Translations under genes and position numbers: made by a program
The notes under the pieces: model-generated
Told to the model about the DNA's origin: nothing
Database searches by the model: none
The model's input: the letters and a program-made list of their open reading frames with translations, nothing else
DNA from: Melioribacteraceae bacterium
GTDB taxonomy: Bacteria > Bacteroidota > Ignavibacteria > Ignavibacteriales > Melioribacteraceae
Direction: 5' to 3'
NCBI GenBank assembly: GCA_016342755.1
Contig: JAEINS010000015.1
Location: 1-64,000 of the forward strand
Length of the DNA stretch: 64,000 nucleotides
Part shown: in pieces, positions 1 through 10,981 of the stretch
Position numbering within the stretch: position 1 is the stretch's first letter
Layout: the number at the start of each line of letters is the position of its first letter

Positions 1-45
1 TCTGAAGCTACGCTGCGTAAACTCCGCTCCGATTCAGATAAATTA
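1..45. repeat. Part of a short inverted-repeat element at the window edge
   Basis: TCTGAA at 1-6 and TTCAGA at 33-38 are reverse complements around a relatively GC-rich core that includes GCTACGCT. The same GCTACGCT string occurs in the repeat near 58976. The left side may continue outside the window, so its true extent cannot be seen. Confidence 0.3.
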
Positions 46-83
46 TTCCATTTACACAAAACTTTTTACACTACCTTTTAATT

Positions 84-113
84 ATGCAGATTATCTTATA
101 AGATAATCTGCAT
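84..113 (-). terminator. 30-base perfect palindrome after the chemoreceptor gene
   Basis: Arms 84-98 and 99-113 are exact reverse complements with no spacer. The hairpin lies 17 bases beyond the stop of the chemoreceptor gene. The downstream minus-strand sequence is not a clean T run, so intrinsic termination is likely but not certain; the plus-strand side is more T-rich. Confidence 0.5.
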
Positions 114-129
114 TGTTAATTTTAATAAT

Positions 130-2439
<2,310 letters not shown>

Positions 2440-2502
2440 TTATCGAAATTTGTTTTGGAAAGTTTATAAGGCTTGTTGTAAAGAGGTTATATCCAGTTGG
2501 GT

Positions 2503-2528
2503 AAAAAAGCGTCTTTTTAGGGACGCTT
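2503..2528 (-). terminator. Intrinsic terminator of the DUF2147 gene
   Basis: On the minus strand AAGCGTC, an 8-base loop and GACGCTT are followed by a T run (2522-2528 pairs with 2507-2513). It lies just beyond the stop of the DUF2147 gene. Confidence 0.7.
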
Positions 2529-2536
2529 ATAATAAT

Positions 2537-2992
2537 TTATTCAGTTACCCGTTCCCAAGTCTGGGTTCTTCCAAGAAGTGAAATTCCGATGTAACCACGT
2601 ACTTCTAAAGTTTTTTTATCTTCAAGAAGTTCCATATTACAGCTATAAGTTTTACCAGATTTAGGATCGTAGATTTCTCCATCTTCCCATTCAAAATCCT
2701 CGTCATATTCAAAATCTTTTAGAAGTTGCAATCCAAGTATTGGACGAGTCTGTAATTCTTCTTCTGGATTTTCTTTGTCTAACTTTGGCTGACCTTCTTC
2801 ATTCAACGGTGTTTTTAGCCAGACAATCTTGCCATCATATTTGTCGCCATTTTTGTAGATTTCAACTTTGGCATCTTTGTTACCAGTTAACCATAAACCA
2901 ACAACAGAATCACCTTCATTTTCTTGGGCTTTTAGATTTAATGTTAACGCACTTAGCAGAATTAAACAGATTGGTAATAAATTTTTGAACAT
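2537..2992 (-). CDS. DUF2147 domain exported protein
   Basis: A 151-residue protein with a cleavable signal peptide (about residues 1-22, ending LKAQ). The mature part follows the DUF2147 pattern: GLWLTGNKDAKVEIYKNGDKY at the start, an ILGLQLL-DFEYD segment in the middle, then GEIYDPKSGKTYSC and a final RGYIGISLLGRTQTWERV. Members of this family are small beta-rich periplasmic proteins of unknown function. A short leader with a possible AGGAGG site lies just upstream on the minus strand (around 3003). It is monocistronic: its own terminator follows and the next gene upstream is about 90 bases away. The family assignment is firm, the role is unknown. Confidence 0.85.
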   Translation of the reverse strand: MFKNLLPICLILLSALTLNLKAQENEGDSVVGLWLTGNKDAKVEIYKNGDKYDGKIVWLKTPLNEEGQPKLDKENPEEELQTRPILGLQLLKDFEYDEDFEWEDGEIYDPKSGKTYSCNMELLEDKKTLEVRGYIGISLLGRTQTWERVTE

Positions 2993-3078
2993 ATTAAAAT
3001 ACCTCCTCTAATAGTATGAATATCTTCGAAACTTAATTTAACAAAACAATCTTAAAAATATTATATATTTTGAAATAC

Positions 3079-3894
3079 TTAAAATTTCATTCCAAGTAAA
3101 TACTCTGGGTCAACCCGTTTATTATACCACTGAACTCCCCAATGCAAGTGTGGTCCGGTTGATCTTCCGGTTGTCCCGATTTCTCCAATTTCCTGACCCT
3201 TCTTAATAATATCACCTTCCTTAACATCTTTTTTACTAAGGTGAAGATAAAAACTATTTAATCCCTGACCGTGATCGATAAGTATAAAATTTCCGCTGTA
3301 GTAAAAATTATCTGCCGCCTGAACAACAATTCCGTCCGTCATTGCGTATACGGGAGTTCCGCGGGGAGCCGCGTAATCAACACCATTATGGAAATTTTTT
3401 GGAACTCCGTTTAAAATTCTCTGACTCCCAAATACACTTGATCTTCTCGATCTTTTAACGGGCTTGTAAAACCCCTTTTTATAAAGCGCTTTCTTAACAT
3501 CTCCAATTTTTGTCCGGTATTCTTTTTTTATTTCTCTTTCTTTAGCAATTCTATCAAGTTCTTTGTTAGGTGCAGTTACATATTTTTTCTTCATGTTATT
3601 TATTCGCTGAATATTATATTCTCTTTTTTCAACAGTTAATTTATGGGCTTCAATATTGCCTTCTGCATATTTCACTTTTAAAAAGTAAGTCCCGGTCTCA
3701 TCTCTGTCAAAACCAAAAATGAATGTTCCGTTTTCATCTATTGGAAGTTCCTCTTTATTAAGAGTAACTTTTATGGCTCCTTCAGCTTTGCCAATAATCA
3801 GACTGCCCGATTCTAACTTGCCGATAAGCTTTAATTCTCCGGCAGAAATATTTATTGAAAGGAATAGTATAATTCCAATTATTAATCTATACAT
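3079..3894 (-). CDS. M23 family metallopeptidase (LytM-type cell-wall hydrolase)
   Basis: A 271-residue exported protein, signal peptide about residues 1-18, probably acting on peptidoglycan in the periplasm. The C-terminal M23 domain (about 155-265) keeps its zinc site: H169 and D173 in HNGVDYA, and H249/H251 in GPHLHWG, with H218 in FYLHLS as the other conserved histidine. This predicts an active enzyme rather than a degenerate EnvC-like activator. Residues 20-90 form a beta-rich N-terminal domain, and 95-140 a basic, partly helical linker. It is divergent from the patatin-like gene at 4034, sharing a 140-base intergenic region. The substrate bond is not determinable. Confidence 0.9.
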   Translation of the reverse strand: MYRLIIGIILFLSINISAGELKLIGKLESGSLIIGKAEGAIKVTLNKEELPIDENGTFIFGFDRDETGTYFLKVKYAEGNIEAHKLTVEKREYNIQRINNMKKKYVTAPNKELDRIAKEREIKKEYRTKIGDVKKALYKKGFYKPVKRSRRSSVFGSQRILNGVPKNFHNGVDYAAPRGTPVYAMTDGIVVQAADNFYYSGNFILIDHGQGLNSFYLHLSKKDVKEGDIIKKGQEIGEIGTTGRSTGPHLHWGVQWYNKRVDPEYLLGMKF

Positions 3895-3993
3895 TAATTG
3901 AACTCCATAATTTTAAATTTAACCCACCAATATAAAAACTTATTTTAAAATGCGTTTTAATTAAAGTATATTTATGAAAGTACTGGGTCTGTT

Positions 3994-4022
3994 TTGCTTA
4001 GACTTAATTTAGTATATAATTG
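3994..4022 (+). promoter_or_regulatory. Possible Bacteroidota-type promoter
   Basis: TTG at 3994-3996 and TATAATTG at 4015-4022 are 18 bases apart, resembling the TTG / TAnnTTTG pair of Bacteroidota primary-sigma promoters. The predicted start of transcription would lie almost at the first TTG start codon, leaving a very short leader. Confidence 0.3.
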
Positions 4023-4033
4023 CAATAATATTA

Positions 4034-6190
4034 TTGAGTGATATTTTGAAAAGATTTCTATTAGCTTTTTTAATTATTTTTTGTTCAACTCTTTTTACAC
4101 AAGAAAAGAAAGTCGGCATTGCCTTAAGCGGAGGCGGCGCCAAAGGTTTTGCACACATCGGAGTTCTAAAAGTATTGGAAGAAATTGAGTTCCCTATTGA
4201 TTACATATCCGGCGTAAGCATGGGAAGCATTGTTGGCGGACTTTATTCTATTGGATATAGTGCGGAAGAGTTAGAGCAAATTGTAAATTCAGTTGATTGG
4301 GAAAATATTTTTAATGATAGTGCAAACCGCAGAGAATTAATAATTGATGAAAAAAACAATTTTGAAAGATATATAGCTGAACTTCCTATTGTAGATTGGG
4401 AAATGAAGCTGCCAACCGGACTTATCCGCGGACAGAAAGTTACAGAACTTTTAAATCATTATACATGGTTTGCCGATTCCGAAAAGGATTTTAGAAAATT
4501 TAAAATCCCGTTTTCATGTGTTGCAACTAACCTTAAAGATGGCAAAGCTGTTAAATTAACCTTTGGCAAACTCTCGGAAGCCATGCGGGCAAGTATGGGA
4601 ATTCCTACTGTATTTACGCCTGTTATAACTGATGATTACATACTGGCGGATGGATTTCTCTCTAGGAATCTGCCTGCAATTGATGTAAAAGAAATGGGTG
4701 CTGATCTGGTTATTGGCATTGATGTTGGCGAAGAAGTTTTGGCGAAAGATAAAATTGAATCGTTTATGGATGTACTTAATCAGACTATAAGTTATCAGGG
4801 TGCTTATGCTGATATGGAACAGCGCAAATTATGTGATTTAGTAATTACGCCTGAACTGGAGAAATATGGCTCGGGCAGTTTTAATTCGGCAGAGGAACTT
4901 ATTAAATTAGGCGAAGATGCTGCCCGTAAAATGATTCCTCAGTTATTAAAAATAAAAAATGAACTTTTAAATAACCGCAATAAAATAGAGCATAAAATAG
5001 ATGAAATCCCGGATTCCTTAATGATATCCGATATTATAATAGACGGGAACGAAAAAATTTCAGATTCGTTTATATATAGCCAGGGTGGTATATATTCATC
5101 AGGATATTATAAAGTTTCTGAAATAGAAAAAGCTGTGGATAGACTTTTTAGTTCAGATTATTTTAAGAAAGTTACATTTAGAATATTGAAAAGAGGAAGA
5201 AAAAATATTTTGGCTTTTTATGTTGATGAAAAGAATGAAGACCTTTTCCGATTTGGGATGAATTTTAATTCCATCGATAAAACCTCATTACTTCTAAATA
5301 TAAAATTAAAAAATATTTGGGGAAATGATTCTAAATTTATCGCGGATTTGAAGCTGACTAGTAATTGGAAATTTAACTTAAGTTATACAATTCCCCTCGG
5401 AATAATAGAATATGCCGGATTAAAATTAAGTTATCATGCATCAAAAGATTATCTTGATATATTTTATCAGGACCAGCATGCATTAAGATTTAATAATTAT
5501 ATAAATTCTTTCGAGATATATACCGGTACGTTTTATTCTAAAGTAATTGACTGGGGAGTCGGACTTAAATTTGAAGATCAAAATAACGAATTGAAAATTG
5601 GTCCGGCTGTAGATGAAAATATTGATGAAGGTAGATTTATTCACCTTTTTTCATCTATGTATTTGGATACATTCGACAAAACAGAATTCCCAACATCCGG
5701 AACCTCGCTTAAAATAAAGGGGGAATGGATTTACGCGTTGTCAGATGTACCTTATCATGAAAATGGAAAGTTCCGTTTAATTGGCGATTGGCAAAGTGCA
5801 ATTCCGGTTTATAATAAGACTTCACTTTTTCTAAGAGCGCAATTAGGTTATTCAACTTTAACCGGCGAAGAATATTATTATCAGTTTTCCTTAGGCGGAA
5901 TAGATAATTTTCCCGGATTAGAAAAAGGAGAATTACTTGGAACGCAATATCTTAATATTCACTTTGGCGGTCAGTACGAAATTTTCCCGCACAAGTATAT
6001 CAACGTCAGATGGAATATTGGGAAAACTTCTAATAAGTGGAAAATGTTGTTTGATAAAGAACATGAATATATTTCGGGATTTTTAATCGCATTTGGAATG
6101 GAATCCCTTCTTGGTCCAATTGAGTTTGTGATGTCTGGCAGTAGTCGTAATAAAGAGGAATTTTATTTTAATCTTGGATATAAATTTTAA
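4034..6190 (+). CDS. Patatin-like phospholipase with C-terminal outer-membrane barrel
   Basis: A 718-residue exported protein of the PlpD/RssA-like type: patatin lipase domain, POTRA-like linker and 16-strand-type surface-antigen barrel. After a signal peptide (about 1-22) the oxyanion loop GGGAKG (33-38), nucleophile motif GVSMG with S62 and the aspartate of DGF (D206) make a complete Ser-Asp dyad. Residues about 330-395 look like one POTRA repeat and about 395-718 are barrel-like, ending in an aromatic residue (GYKF). The start is uncertain: TTG at 4034 and TTG at 4046 are both in frame and no good ATG exists. The M64 lipoprotein follows 13 bases downstream, probably in the same operon. Lipase activity and surface location are inferred from the family. 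Confidence 0.88.
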   Translation: MSDILKRFLLAFLIIFCSTLFTQEKKVGIALSGGGAKGFAHIGVLKVLEEIEFPIDYISGVSMGSIVGGLYSIGYSAEELEQIVNSVDWENIFNDSANRRELIIDEKNNFERYIAELPIVDWEMKLPTGLIRGQKVTELLNHYTWFADSEKDFRKFKIPFSCVATNLKDGKAVKLTFGKLSEAMRASMGIPTVFTPVITDDYILADGFLSRNLPAIDVKEMGADLVIGIDVGEEVLAKDKIESFMDVLNQTISYQGAYADMEQRKLCDLVITPELEKYGSGSFNSAEELIKLGEDAARKMIPQLLKIKNELLNNRNKIEHKIDEIPDSLMISDIIIDGNEKISDSFIYSQGGIYSSGYYKVSEIEKAVDRLFSSDYFKKVTFRILKRGRKNILAFYVDEKNEDLFRFGMNFNSIDKTSLLLNIKLKNIWGNDSKFIADLKLTSNWKFNLSYTIPLGIIEYAGLKLSYHASKDYLDIFYQDQHALRFNNYINSFEIYTGTFYSKVIDWGVGLKFEDQNNELKIGPAVDENIDEGRFIHLFSSMYLDTFDKTEFPTSGTSLKIKGEWIYALSDVPYHENGKFRLIGDWQSAIPVYNKTSLFLRAQLGYSTLTGEEYYYQFSLGGIDNFPGLEKGELLGTQYLNIHFGGQYEIFPHKYINVRWNIGKTSNKWKMLFDKEHEYISGFLIAFGMESLLGPIEFVMSGSSRNKEEFYFNLGYKF

Positions 6191-6203
6191 CAAAAGGTGA
6201 TTT

Positions 6204-7667
6204 ATGAAAAAACTATTTTTACTAATAGGGTTGTTGTTTGTTTCCTGTAATGCACAGGAAGTTAGCTTTAATAAGTACTTTGAAGACCATACAATGAGAA
6301 TTGATTATGACCATACAGGTGATAATGAATTAGAGATTATTTCAATCGATCAGATTTATAAACATGGAATCTGGGCAGGCAGCAGAAAACATCTTCTGGA
6401 TAAATTTAATAACGGGAGATATTATGTTAATGTATTTGATCTTGAATCGAATACACTTATCTACTCAAAAGGATTTGATTCTTACTTTGGAGAATATAAA
6501 CTTAGCGGAGATGCTGCCAAAGGAATTGTAAAAACGTTTCATGAAGTTGCTGTAATTCCTTATCCAAAGAATAAAATTAAGTTTGTTGTGCAGAGAAGAA
6601 ATGATAAAAAAGTGATGGAAGATTTTTTTGAAACTGAAATTGATCCGGCCGATGTTAAAATTATTAGAGAAAAAGTTTTGGATAATGAAGTTCAGGTTTT
6701 CAAAAGTCTGGAAAACGGTGATCCTCATAAAAAAGTTGATGTTGTAATTTTGGGTGACGGTTATACTTTAGAGCAGGCAGAAAAGTTTAAAAGTGACCTG
6801 GAAAGATTTACAAAGATATTTTTTGAACAGGAACCGTATAAATCTCAAAAAAACAATTTTAATGTTTACGGTGTGTTTAAACCATCGGAAGAATCCGGTG
6901 TTGATGAACCGCGAGCCGATATCTACAGAAATACAAGCCTTAATTCAACATTCAATTCAATGGGTTCCGAACGATATTTATTAACAGAAGATCTTAAATC
7001 GATCCACGATATTGCCTCACACGTTCCGTACGATGCTATTTATATTATGTGTAACAGTCATCGTTACGGCGGCGGCGGAATTTATAATTTCTACTGCACA
7101 TTTACACCGGATAATCAATGGCACGAATACTTGTTTCTACACGAGTTTGGACATTCATTCACCGGATTAGCCGATGAATATTATACATCGTCGGTTGCGT
7201 ATAACGAATTTTATCCAAGAGGAATTGAGCCGGTTGAACCAAACATTACAGCATTACTTAATAAAGAAAATGTTAAATGGAAAGATCTACTGGAAAAAGG
7301 AATTGAAGTTCCCACAAAATGGAATAAAGCCGAATATGATTCAACTTCATTAAAATGGCAAAAGCTTCGTACCGAATTGAATAATAAAACATCAGAGCTT
7401 AAAAGAGAAAGAGCTTCTAAAGAAAAGATAAAAGAAGCTGAGGATTATTATGCAAAGATGGATCTGGAAAATTCTGAGAAAACTGATAAGTATTTAACAA
7501 AAAGCAAATACTTTGGGAAAGTCGGAGTTTTTGAAGGAGCTGGTTATTCATCGGAAGGATTGTACAGATCTATGTTAGATTGTATTATGTTCTCGAAAGG
7601 TAAAAAGCCGTTCTGTAAAGTTTGTGAAAAAGCAATTGTGGATGTTATAAATCATTACACAGAATAA
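6204..7667 (+). CDS. M64 (IgA-peptidase-like) metallopeptidase lipoprotein
   Basis: A 487-residue protein with a lipoprotein signal (LLFVSC, Cys15). The N-terminal beta domain (about 20-150) matches the usual N-terminal region of M64 proteins. The peptidase domain carries HEFGH at 313-317 followed by SFTGLADEYY, i.e. the HEXXHxxxGxxDE zinc signature expected for family M64. A charged helical insert lies at about 385-430. It follows the patatin-like gene by 13 bases with a recognisable ribosome site (AAAGGTG), suggesting co-transcription. The family was named for a clostridial IgA peptidase; nothing here indicates immunoglobulin as substrate. Probable role: envelope-anchored protein degradation. 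Confidence 0.85.
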   Translation: MKKLFLLIGLLFVSCNAQEVSFNKYFEDHTMRIDYDHTGDNELEIISIDQIYKHGIWAGSRKHLLDKFNNGRYYVNVFDLESNTLIYSKGFDSYFGEYKLSGDAAKGIVKTFHEVAVIPYPKNKIKFVVQRRNDKKVMEDFFETEIDPADVKIIREKVLDNEVQVFKSLENGDPHKKVDVVILGDGYTLEQAEKFKSDLERFTKIFFEQEPYKSQKNNFNVYGVFKPSEESGVDEPRADIYRNTSLNSTFNSMGSERYLLTEDLKSIHDIASHVPYDAIYIMCNSHRYGGGGIYNFYCTFTPDNQWHEYLFLHEFGHSFTGLADEYYTSSVAYNEFYPRGIEPVEPNITALLNKENVKWKDLLEKGIEVPTKWNKAEYDSTSLKWQKLRTELNNKTSELKRERASKEKIKEAEDYYAKMDLENSEKTDKYLTKSKYFGKVGVFEGAGYSSEGLYRSMLDCIMFSKGKKPFCKVCEKAIVDVINHYTE

Positions 7668-7670
7668 AAA

Positions 7671-7712
7671 AAAGGGGTTGAACATTTATAACTTCTGTCC
7701 AACCCCTAAAAA
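7671..7712 (+). terminator. Terminator after the M64 gene
   Basis: GGGGTTG at 7674-7680 pairs with CAACCCC at 7700-7706, with further pairing inside after one mismatch. It begins a few bases after the stop. The T run on the plus strand is weak, whereas the minus-strand side has A8/T8, so it may also serve transcripts coming from the DUF192 side. Confidence 0.55.
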
Positions 7713-7887
7713 TTGTCAGGTGGAGCCATTGCCACTCCTTCCGTGTAACTAAAATATTATGGTGAAAAACATTGAGACAAAAATTTATGTCTCGATGTGA
7801 ATGTACAAATCAATTTTTAAGTTGGCAATAGATTAAATTTGACATTGAATCTTATTTTTAATTTGATTACACTAAAAGACCGATTAA

Positions 7888-8439
7888 TTAAAACATCCTA
7901 AACACTATTTTATCACCTTCATTAACCTTAAATTTATCACAATATCCCGCATTAACTTCAACAACATACTTAGCTTTTTTAGATGACGGATAACTCTGAT
8001 CGCTGGTAGTTTCGGTATTTCTATGAATCGTAACAATTTCCAAATCTGAACTGACAAAAAGAATATCTAAAGGAATAAATGTATTTCTCATCCAGAAAGA
8101 TTGCATTGCCTCCTGTGGAAAAATAAATAACATTCCCTGATCTTCCTGCATCGAAGTTCTAAACATAAGTCCCTGAGCGCGTTCCTCGTCATTATCAGCA
8201 ACTTCAATGTTAATTTTAGAGATATAGTTTCCCCCGGAATTGCTAAAAGTTAACTCACCATTATTTTGAAATAAGTAATTCACAATATTTTTCTTAGAAT
8301 TATTTTTGGATGAATTTGAATTATTTCCAATAAAATTTGAAACAATCATTAATGCTAAAAAGCTAAGAATAATAACAGATACAACAATTGTTTTAGTTTT
8401 TGATTGTTTTGGGATTTTTTTTGCTTTTTTTTGTGTCAT
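7888..8439 (-). CDS. DUF192 domain protein, membrane-anchored
   Basis: A 183-residue protein with a basic N-terminus and one transmembrane anchor at about residues 15-37, followed by a Ser/Asn-rich linker. The DUF192 domain (about 70-183) shows the family landmarks ERAQGLMFR, DQGMLFIF, SFWMRNTFIPLDILF and VVEVNAGYC. DUF192 proteins are small beta-barrel-like proteins of unknown function, usually exported. It lies alone between the M64 gene (convergent) and the EVE gene (divergent). No operon partner helps define its role. Confidence 0.85.
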   Translation of the reverse strand: MTQKKAKKIPKQSKTKTIVVSVIILSFLALMIVSNFIGNNSNSSKNNSKKNIVNYLFQNNGELTFSNSGGNYISKINIEVADNDEERAQGLMFRTSMQEDQGMLFIFPQEAMQSFWMRNTFIPLDILFVSSDLEIVTIHRNTETTSDQSYPSSKKAKYVVEVNAGYCDKFKVNEGDKIVFRMF

Positions 8440-8536
8440 AACGTTATGTAATAATTGAATTTAAAAGTAGAATGATTTAAGTTCATTAAAATAAAACAAA
8501 AAATAGTTAATTGTATTAAAAATTAGGATGGGAATT

Positions 8537-9001
8537 ATGAAATATTGGTTAGGTAAATCTGAGCCGGATTGTTATTCAATTGATAGATTGGCGGGCGAAA
8601 AAAACAAAACTACATCATGGGACGGAGTTAGAAATTATCAGGCGCGTAATTTTATGCGTGATGAAATGAAATTAGGAGATATGTTCCTTTTTTATCACAG
8701 TAATACAAAACCGCCTGCTGCTGTAGGAATTTGTGAAGTTGTAAAAGAAAGTTATCCCGATTTTACGGCATTTGATCCGGAAGACGATCATTTTGATCCT
8801 AAAAGTAAAGATGATAATCCAACATGGTTTATGGTTGATGTAAGATTGGTTGAAAAATTTAACAGACCTGTTTCATTACAGGAAATGAAAGAAAATCCTA
8901 AGTTAAAGGATATGAAATTGATTCAGAAAGGAAATAGATTATCTGTAATGCCGGTTCTTAAAAAAGAATTTAATGAGATCGTAAAAATGTCTAAAAAATA
9001 G
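8537..9001 (+). CDS. EVE domain protein
   Basis: A 154-residue single-domain protein beginning MKYWLGKSEPDCYSIDRL, typical of EVE (PUA-like) proteins such as thymocyte nuclear protein 1 homologues. The pocket-forming segments SWDGVRNYQARNFM, GDMFLFYHSN and VGICEVVKE are all present. EVE domains are thought to bind modified bases in DNA or RNA; the ligand here is unknown. The first in-frame ATG is at 8528, but the sequence AGGATGGGA just before the ATG at 8537 is a good ribosome site and the family starts at this methionine, so I prefer 8537. No modification or restriction genes are adjacent, which argues for a housekeeping role. Confidence 0.88.
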   Translation: MKYWLGKSEPDCYSIDRLAGEKNKTTSWDGVRNYQARNFMRDEMKLGDMFLFYHSNTKPPAAVGICEVVKESYPDFTAFDPEDDHFDPKSKDDNPTWFMVDVRLVEKFNRPVSLQEMKENPKLKDMKLIQKGNRLSVMPVLKKEFNEIVKMSKK

Positions 9002-9063
9002 AACTTTTTAGTGCCGGGTGCGTCTGATTAAGTGGATTTTTGTACAATTAAAAAATTAACGTA

Positions 9064-10971
9064 ATGAAAAACATTTTCCATATAAAAGCATTTACCTTAG
9101 TTGTAATTTTACTTTCTATTTTAGGATGTAAAGAAAGAGTTAATGAAGCTCCCCTAATTCCTATTGAAGACTTTTTTAGGAATCCGCAGCAGACTAATTA
9201 TACATTATCTCCTGATGGAAAAAATATTGCATTCATGCAGCCCTGGAATACAAGGATGAATGTTTTTATTAGAAATATAAATGACGAAAATCCTATTCAG
9301 GTTACCTTTGCTGGGGATAGAGATATTCCTAAATATTTTTGGGGCAATGATAAAAAAATCATGTTTCTTCAGGACAATAAGGGTGATGAGAACCATCATT
9401 TATATTCAGTTGATCTTGACGGCAAAAATAAAATTGACTTAACACCTTTTGAATCGACAAAGGTATGGGTGGTTGATAACTTAGATAAGGTTGAAAATGA
9501 ACTTTTAATAATGCTTAACAAAAGGGATCCGAAGATTTTTGATGTTTATAGAATAAATATTAATTCCGGCGAATTAAATTTAGTTCAAAAAAACCCGGGT
9601 AATATAACCGGCTGGCTTACGGATAATGAGGGGAAACTGCGAATTGCTTCAACAACAGATGGAGTAAATACGGGAATTCTTTATAGAGAAAATGAAGAAG
9701 AAGATTTTGAACCAGTTTTAGCTTTGAATTTTCAAGAAGAATTAAGACCAATAAAATTTACATATGATAATAAATATATTTATGCGTTATCAAACATTGG
9801 GCGCGATAAACTTGCTCTTGTAAAATATGATCTGCTGAATAATAAAGAAATTGAATTAATATATCAGCATCCTGAAGTTGATGTTGCAGATGTTATTTTT
9901 TCGGATGTGAAAGAAAAAGTTGAAGGTGTATATTATAAAACCTGGAAGGGCAATTACGAGTTTTTTGATGAAGACAGAAAAATACTTCAGGAATACCTTG
10001 AAGATAAATTAGAGGGTTATGAAGTTGTTTTAGTTAGCCGGAGTAAAGATGAATCGAAATTTATTTTAAGAACATATAGCGACAGATCTTTAGGTTCATT
10101 TTATTATTACAATAAAAGGAAAAAAGAGATTGTTAGAATTGCACAGGTTAGTCCCTGGTTAAATGAAGAGCAGATGGCTAAGATGAAGCCGGTTAGTTAT
10201 AAAGCCCGGGATGGTAAAACAATAAACGCATATTTAACATTTCCTAATGTAGCCGGTAAAAAAGATTTGCCGGTTGTAGTTTTTCCGCATGGCGGTCCAT
10301 GGATAAGAGATTATTGGGGTTTTCGTCAAACTGTACAATTTTTAGCTAACAGAGGTTACGTTGTATTTCAGCCAAATTATAGAGGTTCCTCTGGTTACGG
10401 CAAAAAATTCTGGCAGGCCGGGTTTAAACAATGGGGTCAGGATATGCAGAATGATGTTACTGACGGAGTTGAATGGCTTATTAAACAAGGTATAGCTGAT
10501 AGGGAAAGAATTGGAATAATGGGTTTTTCTTTTGGCGGCTATGTTTCTATGGCAGGTTTAACACTTACTCCTGATCTTTATAATTGCGGAGTTTCTATTT
10601 CGGGTATTTCAAATTTGTTTTATTTTATTGAATCAATTCCACCCTATTGGGAAGTTTTTAGAGAAATGCTTTATACTATGGTTGGTGATCCTGAAAAAGA
10701 TAAAAATATGTTTAAAGCTTATTCCCCAAGTTTTAACGTTGATAAAATTAAAGCTCCTGTATTTATAGCTCATGGTAAAATGGATAGTAGAATTAATATT
10801 AAAGAATCTGACAGTTTTGTAAAAAAGCTGCAAAAAAATAATGTTGATGTTACATATTTTGTGAAGGAAAATGAAGGTCATGGATTTATGAATGAGGAAA
10901 ACAGAATTGAACTTCACAAAAAGATTGAACAATTTTTAGATAAAAACTTAAAATCAAATTCAGTTAGATAA
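9064..10971 (+). CDS. S9 family peptidase lipoprotein (prolyl oligopeptidase/acylaminoacyl type)
   Basis: A 635-residue serine peptidase with a lipoprotein signal (SILGC, about residue 22). The N-terminal 370 residues form a WD40-like propeller and the C-terminal part an alpha/beta hydrolase. The triad can be placed: S489 in GFSFGGY, D574 in HGKMDSRI and H606 in NEGHGF, with the HGGP oxyanion loop at about 419. These enzymes cleave short peptides entering through the propeller, here probably in the periplasm or at the outer membrane. The kinase gene starts 10 bases after its stop, so the two are probably co-transcribed, linking peptide breakdown with the sensor. Confidence 0.9.
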   Translation: MKNIFHIKAFTLVVILLSILGCKERVNEAPLIPIEDFFRNPQQTNYTLSPDGKNIAFMQPWNTRMNVFIRNINDENPIQVTFAGDRDIPKYFWGNDKKIMFLQDNKGDENHHLYSVDLDGKNKIDLTPFESTKVWVVDNLDKVENELLIMLNKRDPKIFDVYRININSGELNLVQKNPGNITGWLTDNEGKLRIASTTDGVNTGILYRENEEEDFEPVLALNFQEELRPIKFTYDNKYIYALSNIGRDKLALVKYDLLNNKEIELIYQHPEVDVADVIFSDVKEKVEGVYYKTWKGNYEFFDEDRKILQEYLEDKLEGYEVVLVSRSKDESKFILRTYSDRSLGSFYYYNKRKKEIVRIAQVSPWLNEEQMAKMKPVSYKARDGKTINAYLTFPNVAGKKDLPVVVFPHGGPWIRDYWGFRQTVQFLANRGYVVFQPNYRGSSGYGKKFWQAGFKQWGQDMQNDVTDGVEWLIKQGIADRERIGIMGFSFGGYVSMAGLTLTPDLYNCGVSISGISNLFYFIESIPPYWEVFREMLYTMVGDPEKDKNMFKAYSPSFNVDKIKAPVFIAHGKMDSRINIKESDSFVKKLQKNNVDVTYFVKENEGHGFMNEENRIELHKKIEQFLDKNLKSNSVR

Positions 10972-10981
10972 TACTTTTATT

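Noticed and set aside
7707-7760. GGTGGAGCCATTGCCACTCC near 7721, considered as a second hairpin or regulatory repeat
   Set aside because: Only four to five bases pair (GTGG/CCAC) and nothing similar is seen elsewhere in the window.
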